Assembly (NCBI GenBank): GCA_035374585.1
Contig: DAOSPF010000032.1
Span: forward strand, 1 to 38,311
Direction: 5' to 3'
From: JAKPQD01 sp029572965
GTDB taxonomy: Bacteria > Bacteroidota > Bacteroidia > Bacteroidales > DTGW01
DNA: 38,311 nt
A program made the position numbers and the translations under genes. This document shows positions 23,707 to 32,156 of this stretch, in pieces. Each line of letters starts with the position of its first letter. Position 1 is the first letter of the stretch. The notes below the pieces were generated by a model, which saw only the letters and a list, made by a program, of their open reading frames with translations, had not been told where the DNA came from and made no database searches.

Positions 23707-26130
23707 ATGAGACAAACTATTATTTCTAAACACACAAATGGGCTTGAACATAAGTGTTCATGGGTCAAGTCTTCTTTTTTCATTATGGTATTTGCGCTTT
23801 TTAGCCTTTCTACCATATTGAATGCACAGATCGAAAATTTTCAGGTTGGTTCAACAACCCGCAAAATGCTTGTTTATGCTCCATCTACTATTGTTCCGGG
23901 GCGCCCGTTGCTTATCTCAATGCACGGGATGAACCAGGATATCAACTATCAAAAAGGCCAGGCACAGTGGGAGACGATTGCAAAGAAAGAAAACTTTGTA
24001 GTGGTTTATCCTGGCGGTGAAGGCAATTCTTGGGATTTGGCCGGGGATAAAGACATTAAATTCATCCTGGCCATTATAGACGAAATGGTTAAACGTTACA
24101 GCATTGACCGCGACAGGGTTTATCTTTCAGGTTTTTCAATGGGGGGTATGATGACTTATTATGCTGCAACTAAAATAGCTGACAAAATTGCTGCTTTTGC
24201 CCCGGTGAGTGGTTATAATATGGGAGGCCCCAATACGAAGAGCTCAAGGCCTATACCCCTTATTCATGTGCATGGTACTGCCGATGATGTAGTTGCATAT
24301 AGCGGGGTTGCTGCCAGTATGAATGCCTGGGTCGCCAGAAATGGTTGTCCAACAACCCCTGTGGTTACCAAGCCATACCCGGTGGGTAAATCTACTTCTG
24401 ATGAAAAAAAATATTGGGGGCCCGGGATTGATTCGGTAGAAGTTGTACTAATTAGTCTTAGTGGCAAAGGACACTGGCATTCGATAGAAGCAAGCGGTGT
24501 TAATACCAGTCAGGAAATATGGGATTTTTGCAAAAAGTTTGCCCTTGGTTTTGGAGTCCCTAAATTTAAAGCTGCAACAGTATCAGATGTTAATCCAAAA
24601 CAAATCCAGGTTACTTTTTCGAAACCTTTAAAAGCCTTAAATAAATTTGAAGGTTTTTCAGTGAAGGTTGACGGGCAGGATGCTGCCATCGATACAGTGT
24701 TGTTTACCGATTCTCTCCACTTAGCAATAAACCTTGTTGCTAATATTTTAAAAACCAATGAAATAACTTTATCTTACAATGGGGGCAACGTGGTTTCTGT
24801 GTATGAAAAACCTTTGGTAACTATTAAAGATACTGCAGTAGATAATCAACTTTTAGGTTCTGCCCCTAAATTGGTTCAGCTTTTTGTAAACGAAAAAGGC
24901 GATAGCCTTATTGCTAAGTTTACCAAAAAAATGCTTTTGCCTGCTGATCTTTCATCAATTGTGTTGAAGGCCAAATACAACGGCGAAAAGAGCGTTTCAT
25001 TGATCAATTGTTCTTTTTTAAACAATGATTCTACCACGTTGGTTTTCCCTCTTGCAGATACAGTTTATGCCGATTACAAATTGAGGCTTAGTTATACCGG
25101 CAATGTTGTTGCATCTTCAGATAGCGGAATGTTTAAAAATGATACAGCTTATGTTATAATTAATAAGTCTCGTGGTTTGCCTGCTCATATTGTTTCTGCA
25201 ATTATTGATGATAGCGCAATAGCCATTTCATTAGAGTTTAACAAGCCTATGTCGATGAAAGATGCCCAAATTTCGCAGCTTTTGTTGAAAGTAAACGGGA
25301 AAGTAACTAAAATTAAAGAAGTATTCAACGTAAACAATACCATCAGGCTTAATTTGTTTAACAGCTTGTATTATCGCGATTCTATTGTGATAACATATAC
25401 ACCGGGTACTATTACAGCTGCAGATAGCGGATATTTAGAGGCTTTTACCGATTTTGTAGTTGAAAATCCAATAGCAGCACCAACTTATACAGCAATACCT
25501 GGCAAAATTGAAGCTGAAAATTATGCTATGCAATTTGGTACTGATACCGAAACTACAAGCGATGCAGGTGGTGGATTAAATGTTGGTTGGATTGATGCCG
25601 GCGATTGGATGGTTTATGCCATTGAAAACAACACAGAAGATAGTGTTTACCAGATTAAGTTCCGTTTGGCCACCCAGGCTTCGGGTTCAAAATTTGAATA
25701 TTTCATTGATGATGTGAAAATTGGACAAATAGATGTTCCAAATACTGGCGCATGGCAAAAATTTACTTCTGTAATAAAAGACATTATTGTCCCTAAAGGA
25801 AAGCATTACTTTAAAATAGTTGATGTTACTGGTAATTTTAATATCAACTATTTTGTAATACAGAAAGATTTTGTAAGTGTAAGCCAAACAAATAAAGATG
25901 ATATTAGCATTTTCCCAAATCCTGCTTCTGATAAAATAGTGATTAAATCTGCTGGTTTTCAGTATGATAAAATTGAAATTTCTGATATGATGGGCAGAAC
26001 AGTGTTGGTCAAATCTTTGACTTATGCACCTGAGCTCGTTTTGCCACTCAATCTTAACAAGGGTACTTATTTCTTGAAGATTAGCAATAGCAAATCTTCA
26101 TTTACTCAAAAAGTTAATGTGGTGAAATAA
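23707..26130 (+). CDS. LpqC/CE1-type esterase with Ig-like repeats, CBM6 and T9SS sorting domain
   Basis: This 807-residue secreted protein starts with a long signal region (about 1-40) and a PHB-depolymerase/LpqC-type alpha/beta-hydrolase domain (about 45-282), a group that includes feruloyl and acetylxylan esterases. The nucleophile is Ser144 (GFSMGG), an Asp lies at 193/194 (GTADD) and a His at 256 or 258 (GHWHS). Three Ig-like repeats follow (about 285-590), like those in the upstream GH10, then a CBM6 (about 600-725, starting GKIEAENYA). The end (from IFPNPASDK) is a T9SS type A sorting domain. It is predicted to act outside the cell beside the GH10, opening ester-decorated xylan. Confidence 0.88.
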   Translation: MRQTIISKHTNGLEHKCSWVKSSFFIMVFALFSLSTILNAQIENFQVGSTTRKMLVYAPSTIVPGRPLLISMHGMNQDINYQKGQAQWETIAKKENFVVVYPGGEGNSWDLAGDKDIKFILAIIDEMVKRYSIDRDRVYLSGFSMGGMMTYYAATKIADKIAAFAPVSGYNMGGPNTKSSRPIPLIHVHGTADDVVAYSGVAASMNAWVARNGCPTTPVVTKPYPVGKSTSDEKKYWGPGIDSVEVVLISLSGKGHWHSIEASGVNTSQEIWDFCKKFALGFGVPKFKAATVSDVNPKQIQVTFSKPLKALNKFEGFSVKVDGQDAAIDTVLFTDSLHLAINLVANILKTNEITLSYNGGNVVSVYEKPLVTIKDTAVDNQLLGSAPKLVQLFVNEKGDSLIAKFTKKMLLPADLSSIVLKAKYNGEKSVSLINCSFLNNDSTTLVFPLADTVYADYKLRLSYTGNVVASSDSGMFKNDTAYVIINKSRGLPAHIVSAIIDDSAIAISLEFNKPMSMKDAQISQLLLKVNGKVTKIKEVFNVNNTIRLNLFNSLYYRDSIVITYTPGTITAADSGYLEAFTDFVVENPIAAPTYTAIPGKIEAENYAMQFGTDTETTSDAGGGLNVGWIDAGDWMVYAIENNTEDSVYQIKFRLATQASGSKFEYFIDDVKIGQIDVPNTGAWQKFTSVIKDIIVPKGKHYFKIVDVTGNFNINYFVIQKDFVSVSQTNKDDISIFPNPASDKIVIKSAGFQYDKIEISDMMGRTVLVKSLTYAPELVLPLNLNKGTYFLKISNSKSSFTQKVNVVK

Positions 26131-26153
26131 TTTAAAAACTTGTTAATCTAAGT

Positions 26154-26231
26154 CTATGGGGCGAATCAGTGGATGAAAAATGAATATTATTGGTTCATTC
26201 AGGCATCAACTGTTTCGGCCCCATAGTTTTT
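26154..26231 (+). terminator. Long multi-segment hairpin terminator
   Basis: Three nested stems line up: CTATGGGGC/GCCCCATAG (26154-26162 with 26218-26226), CAGTGGATG/CATCAACTG (26167-26175 with 26204-26212, one mismatch) and AATGAA/TTCATT (26179-26184 with 26194-26199). TTTTT follows at 26227-26231. It ends 24 nt after the T9SS esterase stop begins the gap and very likely terminates that transcript. Confidence 0.75.
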
Positions 26232-26349
26232 AAAAACACTTTTTTGAAACGAAAGGGCTGTTTTATTTGAAAGACAATTAGTTGAAACAGATATGTTAAA
26301 AAGTATAAACAATATCAAACATAAGGATATGGCTGAGTGCGTAAAACGT

Positions 26350-28278
26350 ATGAATTCTTCAGTAAAAAGGTGGATAGCGTTAAGTTGTTTAATCTCTTTA
26401 ACCATGCTGGCCTTTTCTCAACCTGTAAAGGTTGTTTCGCCCAATCAAAAAAATATTATTGAGTTGTTCAACCATCAAGATGGAAATGAAAACCGCTGGT
26501 TTTTGAAAATATCCTATAGTCGCGCGGGAAGCAATGTTGAGGCTGTTTCCCGGGTGGATATTGGACTGTTGCGCAATGATCAGGACTTTTCAAATAACCT
26601 AAAGTTTATAAAAGCCTCTAAGCCTTTGATTATTGATGAACAATATTCGATGCTGCACGGAAAGAAGCAAAAATGCACTAACTCGGCCAACGAGGTTGTT
26701 GTATATTTTGAAAATAGCAACAAAGAAAAGATGAACCTCATTCTTAGGGCTTATAATGATGGGGTTACTTTCCGATATGAGTTTCCCGGCAAAGGAGGCT
26801 CTTATGTGATAAAAGACGAACTTACTTCTTACCATATCAATTCTGCCTACAAACGTTGGATACAGATGTTCGACCTATCCAACGAATGGCTTTTTAAATA
26901 TTATAAAAATGATAGTGTGCAGGCCATCTGGGGCTATCCGGCGCTTTTCAACTCGGCCGACAGCGCTTGCTGGTTTCTGTTGCACGAAGCTGACGTGAAC
27001 CGAAGTTACTGTGCATCGCGGCTTAACAATAAGGCTGATAAACAGGCTTACAAGATTACTTTTCCCGAAGATTGGGAAGGTAATGGCGAAGTGCTGCCCA
27101 TCATTACTCTTCCATGGAAATCGCCCTGGAGGGTAGTTATCATGGGCTCTTTGGCAGATATTACTGCATCAACCCTGGTGGACGATGTATGCCCTTCGTC
27201 GGTCATTGTTAATACCGATTGGATTAAACCTGGTATTGCCTCGTGGAACTATTGGTCAAATAACCACGGGACCAAGGATTATAAGACAGTGTGCGAATTT
27301 GCCGATTTGGCGGCTGCTATGGGCTGGCCTTACACGCTCCTCGACTGGGAATGGGACCAGATGGGCAATGGCGGGAACCTTGAAGATGCTGTAAAATATA
27401 TTTATTCAAAAGGCGTAAAACCATTAATTTGGTACAATTCGGGGGCCTTTAAGTGGATTACTGCCACCCCTGTGGACAGGATGCTCACGCATGAAAAACG
27501 TATGGAAGAGTTTGCAAAGCTCAAAAAGCTTGGGATAGTAGGTGTAAAAATCGATTTTTTCCTGAACGAAAAGCAGGAAATGATGAAGTATTATCTTGAT
27601 ATCCTCGATGATGCGGCAAAGTTCAATATTATGGTTTATTTTCACGGGTGCCTTGTCCCGCGTGGCTGGGCCAGGACATATCCACACCTGATGACTTATG
27701 AGGGCATACGCGGAGCCGAGTGGTACAACAATGGCCCCGAATTTACAAGCGCTGCCCCAAGTCATAACTCTATCATCCCTTTTACCCGAAATGTTGTAGG
27801 TTCAATGGATTATACCCCTGTAACATTTACCAATTCACAGTTTCCGCATATTACCTCGTATGGGCACGAACTGGCTTTGAGCGTAGTGTTTGAGTCGGGC
27901 ATACAACACATGGCTGACAGGCCTTCGGGTTATTATAGTTTGCCCGATGCCGCTAAAACATTCCTGATGAACGTGCCCAACACCTGGGATGATATCAAAC
28001 TGTTGGATGGATATCCTGGGCATGAGGTTATTATGGCCAGAAATAAAGGCAGTCAGTGGTATATAGGTGGTATTAATGGCGAAAACGTAGAGAAAAACAA
28101 AATACTGAAATTTGACTTTTTGCCGGAAGGTGCTAAATATAAACTTACGCTAATAGCTGATGGTGAGCATGATAAGGAATTGAAAGCGCAATATATGGTG
28201 GTCGAAAAAACAAGTTTAGTGGATGTTAAAATGCTCCGCAGAGGCGGGTTTGTTGCACAATTAATACCAATTCAATAA
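26350..28278 (+). CDS. GH97 retaining-type alpha-glycosidase (alpha-galactosidase-like)
   Basis: I choose the ATG at 26350 because it gives a compact signal peptide (MNSSVKRWIALS..., about 23 residues); in-frame ATGs at 26293 and 26329 would add 19 or 7 residues. The 642-residue product has the GH97 N-terminal beta-sandwich, TIM barrel and C-terminal beta domain. The barrel carries Asp402 in GVKIDFF and Glu451 in MTYEGIRG. An Asp at the nucleophile position is the mark of the retaining GH97 branch, which includes Bacteroides alpha-galactosidases, and not of inverting SusB-type alpha-glucosidases. It therefore probably removes alpha-galactosyl or similar caps from side chains. Its stop overlaps the next start by one base (TAATG). 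Confidence 0.88.
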   Translation: MNSSVKRWIALSCLISLTMLAFSQPVKVVSPNQKNIIELFNHQDGNENRWFLKISYSRAGSNVEAVSRVDIGLLRNDQDFSNNLKFIKASKPLIIDEQYSMLHGKKQKCTNSANEVVVYFENSNKEKMNLILRAYNDGVTFRYEFPGKGGSYVIKDELTSYHINSAYKRWIQMFDLSNEWLFKYYKNDSVQAIWGYPALFNSADSACWFLLHEADVNRSYCASRLNNKADKQAYKITFPEDWEGNGEVLPIITLPWKSPWRVVIMGSLADITASTLVDDVCPSSVIVNTDWIKPGIASWNYWSNNHGTKDYKTVCEFADLAAAMGWPYTLLDWEWDQMGNGGNLEDAVKYIYSKGVKPLIWYNSGAFKWITATPVDRMLTHEKRMEEFAKLKKLGIVGVKIDFFLNEKQEMMKYYLDILDDAAKFNIMVYFHGCLVPRGWARTYPHLMTYEGIRGAEWYNNGPEFTSAAPSHNSIIPFTRNVVGSMDYTPVTFTNSQFPHITSYGHELALSVVFESGIQHMADRPSGYYSLPDAAKTFLMNVPNTWDDIKLLDGYPGHEVIMARNKGSQWYIGGINGENVEKNKILKFDFLPEGAKYKLTLIADGEHDKELKAQYMVVEKTSLVDVKMLRRGGFVAQLIPIQ

Positions 28279-30911
28279 TGAAAGTGTTGAAATATTTTAT
28301 CTTGAAGGCCCTGTTGGTTTTAATAAGCCTGTTCCCGGCAATGGTTTATGGTCAGGCATATAAATCTCATGCAATTCAAAAAGACCGTCTTTCGGTTCAA
28401 CTTACAGAAGGGGTATTGGATATAATCCCTCTTGCTGATGGCGCTGTACGGGTACAATACAAGAAAGAACTTTTAAAAGAACTACCTGAACTGATTTTTA
28501 CCAATGCGTCTTCTGCTGTTAAGTTTAAGGTTTCGGATGCCGAGTCGGCGTTGATTTTTTCAACTGATAAAATGATTGTAAAACTTCATAAAGCTAACGG
28601 TAGTTTGGCTTTTAGCGATAAATCGGGAAAAGTATTTTTAAGCGAAAAAGAAAACAGCCGTTGGTTGGTGCCCGATTCGGTTCATGGCGAGCCTTGTTAT
28701 AAGGCAGAGCAAAGCTTTGTTTCGCCTTCCGGCGAAGCGCTCTTTGGCTTAGGCCAGTTTCAGGATGGGCATTACAATTTGCGTGGGGTAACAAGGCGTT
28801 TGATACAAGTCAATTCGCAAATAGCTTTGCCTTTTATATATTCGGGCAAGGGGTATGGTTTGTTATGGCATCAATACGGGCTTACCGATTTTAATCCTGC
28901 CGACAATTTCATTTCTCTTGAAAAACAAGAAGCTTCTGCTTCGGCCAATAATCAGGTAGCTGAAGTTACTACAACGTCTGGGATGCAGAAAGTGTCGCAA
29001 GATCAAACAGCCTATAAAGGCAAATTTACAGTCCCTGTAGATGGCGAATATTCTATTTTTCTTGATTTGGGCGATATGGGCAATCGCCAGTTTGTTGTCA
29101 TTGACGGGATTCCGTGTATTGACCAGAGTAACCTCTGGCTCCCGCCATCAATAAGTGCTTTGGTAAAATTAAAAGCCGGAGAGCATCACGTTCAGCTGGT
29201 TTGCAAATCGTCCAACAACCCTGAGCTTTCATGGAAAAGAAACGATAATCTTACTACATTCCGTTCGCCTAATGCAACAATGCTTGATTATGTTGTGTTT
29301 TATGGGCCTTCGGCCGATAGCGTAATTTCTGCTTACCGCAACCTTTCGGGAAACGTACCCATGTTTCCGCAATGGGCTTATGGCTTTTGGCAATGTCGCG
29401 AACGCTACACCTCGGGTTCTCATTTGGTCGCGACCGTCAAGGAATTCAGAAAAAGGAACTTGCCAATGGATGTCATTGTTCAGGATTGGCAATACTGGGG
29501 CAATAAAGGCTGGGGTGTACCTGTGTTTGACGATGTCAACTACGCCAATCCGGCTGGTTTTATTAAAGAAATTCACGACCAGCATGCACATTTCAATATT
29601 TCCATCTGGTCGAACCCCGATAGGAACTCAACGCTTGGAAAAGACTATGTAGCAAAGAACTTGTATGTTCAAAACAGCAAGTGGCTTGACTATTTCAACC
29701 CTGTAACCCGCGAAACCTATTGGAAAAGCTTGAATGACAATCTTTTTACACACGGTGTTGATTCTTGGTGGATGGATGCCACCGAACCCGAGAACGATGC
29801 GTTGAAAGGAGCGAAGACGTTCTATGGACTTGGAGATTTTTACCGTCTTACCTATCCTATGTTTGTCAGCCAGGCTGTGTATGAAGGACAGCGCAAGCTT
29901 ACATCCGAAAAGCGTGTTTGTATCCTTACCCGCTCGGCATTCCTTGGACAGCAGCGATACGGCGTTATCAACTGGTCGGGCGACATTGGCAGCGACTGGG
30001 ATACTTACCGTCGGCAGATTGTTGCCGGATTGAATTATACCATTACCGGTTTCCCTTACTGGACAACGGATATAGGCGGCTTTTTTCGTCCTGGCAATGG
30101 ACAATATACCGATGAAAAATACCACGAAGTCCTTACACGTTGGTTTCAATGGGGCGCTTTAAACCCAATATTCCGCATTCATGGTTTTATGAGCGAAACA
30201 GAGCCATGGAAATTTGGAAGCCAGGTAGAAAACAACATGCGCAAAATGCTCGATTTGCGTTATCGCTTATTGCCTTATATATACTCGGAGGCATGGCAAG
30301 TTAGCCACAACGGTTCAACATTGATGCGGCCTTTGGTGATGGATTTTAATGGAGATACTGTTGCTGTTGGACAACCTTATGAGTTTATGTTTGGCAAAGC
30401 GTTTTTGGTGGCTCCTGTAACCGAACCCAATTTGAAAGAACAGGCAGTTTATTTGCCTAAAACTGCTACATGGTATGACTTCTGGACAGGTAAACGCCTA
30501 AATGGCGGCCAGACAGTTAAAACAGAAATCCCGTTAGATAAGGTGCCATTGTTTGTCAAGGCTGGCGCTATTGTTCCAATGGGTAAGTTTATTCAATATG
30601 CCGGGCAAAAAAGTGCCGATACCCTGGAGATACGTGTTTATGCCGGTGCCGATGGCACATTTGGATTGTACGAAGACGAAGGCGATAATTACAACTATGA
30701 AAAAGGCGGTTATTCAACCATTTCATTTGAATGGAATGAGAAAAAGCAAACTTTAACGATAGGCCAAAGATATGGCGATTTTTCCGGTTGTTTGAAAAAC
30801 CGGGTGTTTAACGTTGTGCTGGTAAACGAAAACAATGGAACAGGCATATTGTCTGGAGTTGCATCAAAGCAGGTGCTGTATTCAGGAAAGAAAATAAATT
30901 TAAAACTATAA
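28278..30911 (+). CDS. GH31 alpha-xylosidase-like enzyme with PA14 insertion
   Basis: An 877-residue secreted GH31 enzyme (signal peptide about 1-25). The N-terminal beta-sandwich (about 30-215) leads to a PA14-like insertion (about 220-335), then the TIM barrel (about 360-690) and C-terminal beta domains. The nucleophile is Asp500 (WWMDATEPE) and the acid/base Asp569 (NWSGDIGSDW). PA14-bearing GH31 enzymes with this WWMDATEPE motif are mostly alpha-xylosidases, so removal of alpha-xylose is favoured, from complex xylan side chains or xyloglucan. The ATG overlaps the GH97 stop, implying translational coupling and joint action. A GH10 gene starts 15 nt downstream. Confidence 0.9.
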   Translation: MKVLKYFILKALLVLISLFPAMVYGQAYKSHAIQKDRLSVQLTEGVLDIIPLADGAVRVQYKKELLKELPELIFTNASSAVKFKVSDAESALIFSTDKMIVKLHKANGSLAFSDKSGKVFLSEKENSRWLVPDSVHGEPCYKAEQSFVSPSGEALFGLGQFQDGHYNLRGVTRRLIQVNSQIALPFIYSGKGYGLLWHQYGLTDFNPADNFISLEKQEASASANNQVAEVTTTSGMQKVSQDQTAYKGKFTVPVDGEYSIFLDLGDMGNRQFVVIDGIPCIDQSNLWLPPSISALVKLKAGEHHVQLVCKSSNNPELSWKRNDNLTTFRSPNATMLDYVVFYGPSADSVISAYRNLSGNVPMFPQWAYGFWQCRERYTSGSHLVATVKEFRKRNLPMDVIVQDWQYWGNKGWGVPVFDDVNYANPAGFIKEIHDQHAHFNISIWSNPDRNSTLGKDYVAKNLYVQNSKWLDYFNPVTRETYWKSLNDNLFTHGVDSWWMDATEPENDALKGAKTFYGLGDFYRLTYPMFVSQAVYEGQRKLTSEKRVCILTRSAFLGQQRYGVINWSGDIGSDWDTYRRQIVAGLNYTITGFPYWTTDIGGFFRPGNGQYTDEKYHEVLTRWFQWGALNPIFRIHGFMSETEPWKFGSQVENNMRKMLDLRYRLLPYIYSEAWQVSHNGSTLMRPLVMDFNGDTVAVGQPYEFMFGKAFLVAPVTEPNLKEQAVYLPKTATWYDFWTGKRLNGGQTVKTEIPLDKVPLFVKAGAIVPMGKFIQYAGQKSADTLEIRVYAGADGTFGLYEDEGDNYNYEKGGYSTISFEWNEKKQTLTIGQRYGDFSGCLKNRVFNVVLVNENNGTGILSGVASKQVLYSGKKINLKL

Positions 30912-30926
30912 AATATTGATAATTAG

Positions 30927-32060
30927 ATGGGTAATAAGTTAAAAATTTTAGTTGCATTGACATGTTTAGCTGCCGTTGCTATTAGTCCGGCAAGAGGTGC
31001 AGATAAAAACCAAAAGTTGAAAGATGCGTTTGCGGGGAAATTTTTTATCGGGACAGCGATGAATGCTGAACAGATTCTCGAAAAAGACACTGCTGCTGTT
31101 CGCCTTATCAAAGAAAATTTTGGCGCTATTGTTGCCGAAAATTGTATGAAAGCTGGTCCTATTCAACCAAAAGAAGGAGAGTTTGACTTTTCGTTGGCCG
31201 ACAAATTTGTCGAATTCGGCGAGAAAAACAATAAATTTATTACCGGGCATTGCCTTGTATGGCATTCGCAGGCTCCAAGGTGGTTTTTTAAAGACAGCCT
31301 GGGCAATGATGTTTCTCGTGAGGTGCTTATTGAACGGATGAAAAAGCATATTTACACTGTCGTAGGCCGCTACAAAGGGCGCGTTAAAGGATGGGATGTG
31401 GTAAACGAAGCTATTGACGACAGAGATGGCTCGCTTCGTAAAAGCAAATATTACCAGATTATTGGTGAAGACTTTATCAAGCTGGCATTTCAGTTTGCCC
31501 ATGAAGCCGACCCTCAGGCTGAATTGTATTACAACGACTATTCTCTTTCCGATCCTAAGAAACGAAAAGGGGCAATTGAAATAGTCAAAAAGCTCAAAGA
31601 ACAAGGCGTGAGGATTGATGCTGTTGGAGAGCAGTGCCATGTAGGCCTTGATTACCCTACCATTGATGAATTGGAAAAAACCATTACCGAATTTGCTGCT
31701 TTGGGCGTGAAAGTGATGATTACCGAGATGGATGTGGTTGTATTGCCTATGGATTGGAGCCTTGGCGCTGATGTGTCGGCTCGTGTTGAATACAAGAAAA
31801 AATCAGATTTATACGTTAATGGCTTGCCAGACTCCGTTAATACTGTTTTTGAAAAAAGGTATTTAGACCTGTTTAAGCTCTTCCTGAAACACAAAGATGT
31901 TATTACCCGCGTGACGCTGTGGGGGGTTACTGATGCTAATTCGTGGAAAAATAATTGGCCAATCCCCGGAAGGACAGATTATCCTTTGTTGTTTGACAGG
32001 AAATATCAGGTCAAACCTGTAGTGGGGAAAATTATTAGTGAAGCTTTGAAGAATAACTAA
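30927..32060 (+). CDS. GH10 endo-beta-1,4-xylanase (single-domain)
   Basis: The 377-residue protein is a compact GH10 xylanase with a signal peptide (about 1-24) and no added module. The acid/base is Glu161 (WDVVNEA) and the nucleophile Glu267 (MITEMDV). The substrate-binding motifs GHCLVWHSQAP (107-117) and AENCMK (70-75) are intact. Without a T9SS domain or lipobox it is predicted to be periplasmic, cutting imported xylo-oligosaccharides, in contrast to the large T9SS GH10 at the other end of the locus. It lies 15 nt after the GH31 gene. Confidence 0.94.
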   Translation: MGNKLKILVALTCLAAVAISPARGADKNQKLKDAFAGKFFIGTAMNAEQILEKDTAAVRLIKENFGAIVAENCMKAGPIQPKEGEFDFSLADKFVEFGEKNNKFITGHCLVWHSQAPRWFFKDSLGNDVSREVLIERMKKHIYTVVGRYKGRVKGWDVVNEAIDDRDGSLRKSKYYQIIGEDFIKLAFQFAHEADPQAELYYNDYSLSDPKKRKGAIEIVKKLKEQGVRIDAVGEQCHVGLDYPTIDELEKTITEFAALGVKVMITEMDVVVLPMDWSLGADVSARVEYKKKSDLYVNGLPDSVNTVFEKRYLDLFKLFLKHKDVITRVTLWGVTDANSWKNNWPIPGRTDYPLLFDRKYQVKPVVGKIISEALKNN

Positions 32061-32156
32061 AATCTGTTTTTGAAATCTTTTTCAATTGTAAACGTAAACG
32101 ACCTTGAAAATTGAATAATGTTTTGTAACTTAATAAGATAGTAATAATTAAAAATA

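Noticed and set aside
26293..26349. Upstream ATG starts for GH97
   Set aside because: They add a charged, non-signal N-terminus before a good signal peptide that begins at 26350; not excluded, but less likely.
29628..30149. Minus-strand frame of 173 codons
   Set aside because: Opposite the GH31 catalytic core; no signal peptide or family motif.
30966..31640. Minus-strand frame of 224 codons
   Set aside because: Opposite the GH10 gene with intact catalytic Glu residues; shadow frame.
32070..32085. Small TTGAAA/TTTCAA hairpin between GH10 and GH43
   Set aside because: Six A/T-rich pairs with no T tract after it; too weak to call a terminator.
32086..32102. Direct repeat GTAAACGTAAACG
   Set aside because: Two short tandem units only; no support for a regulatory role.
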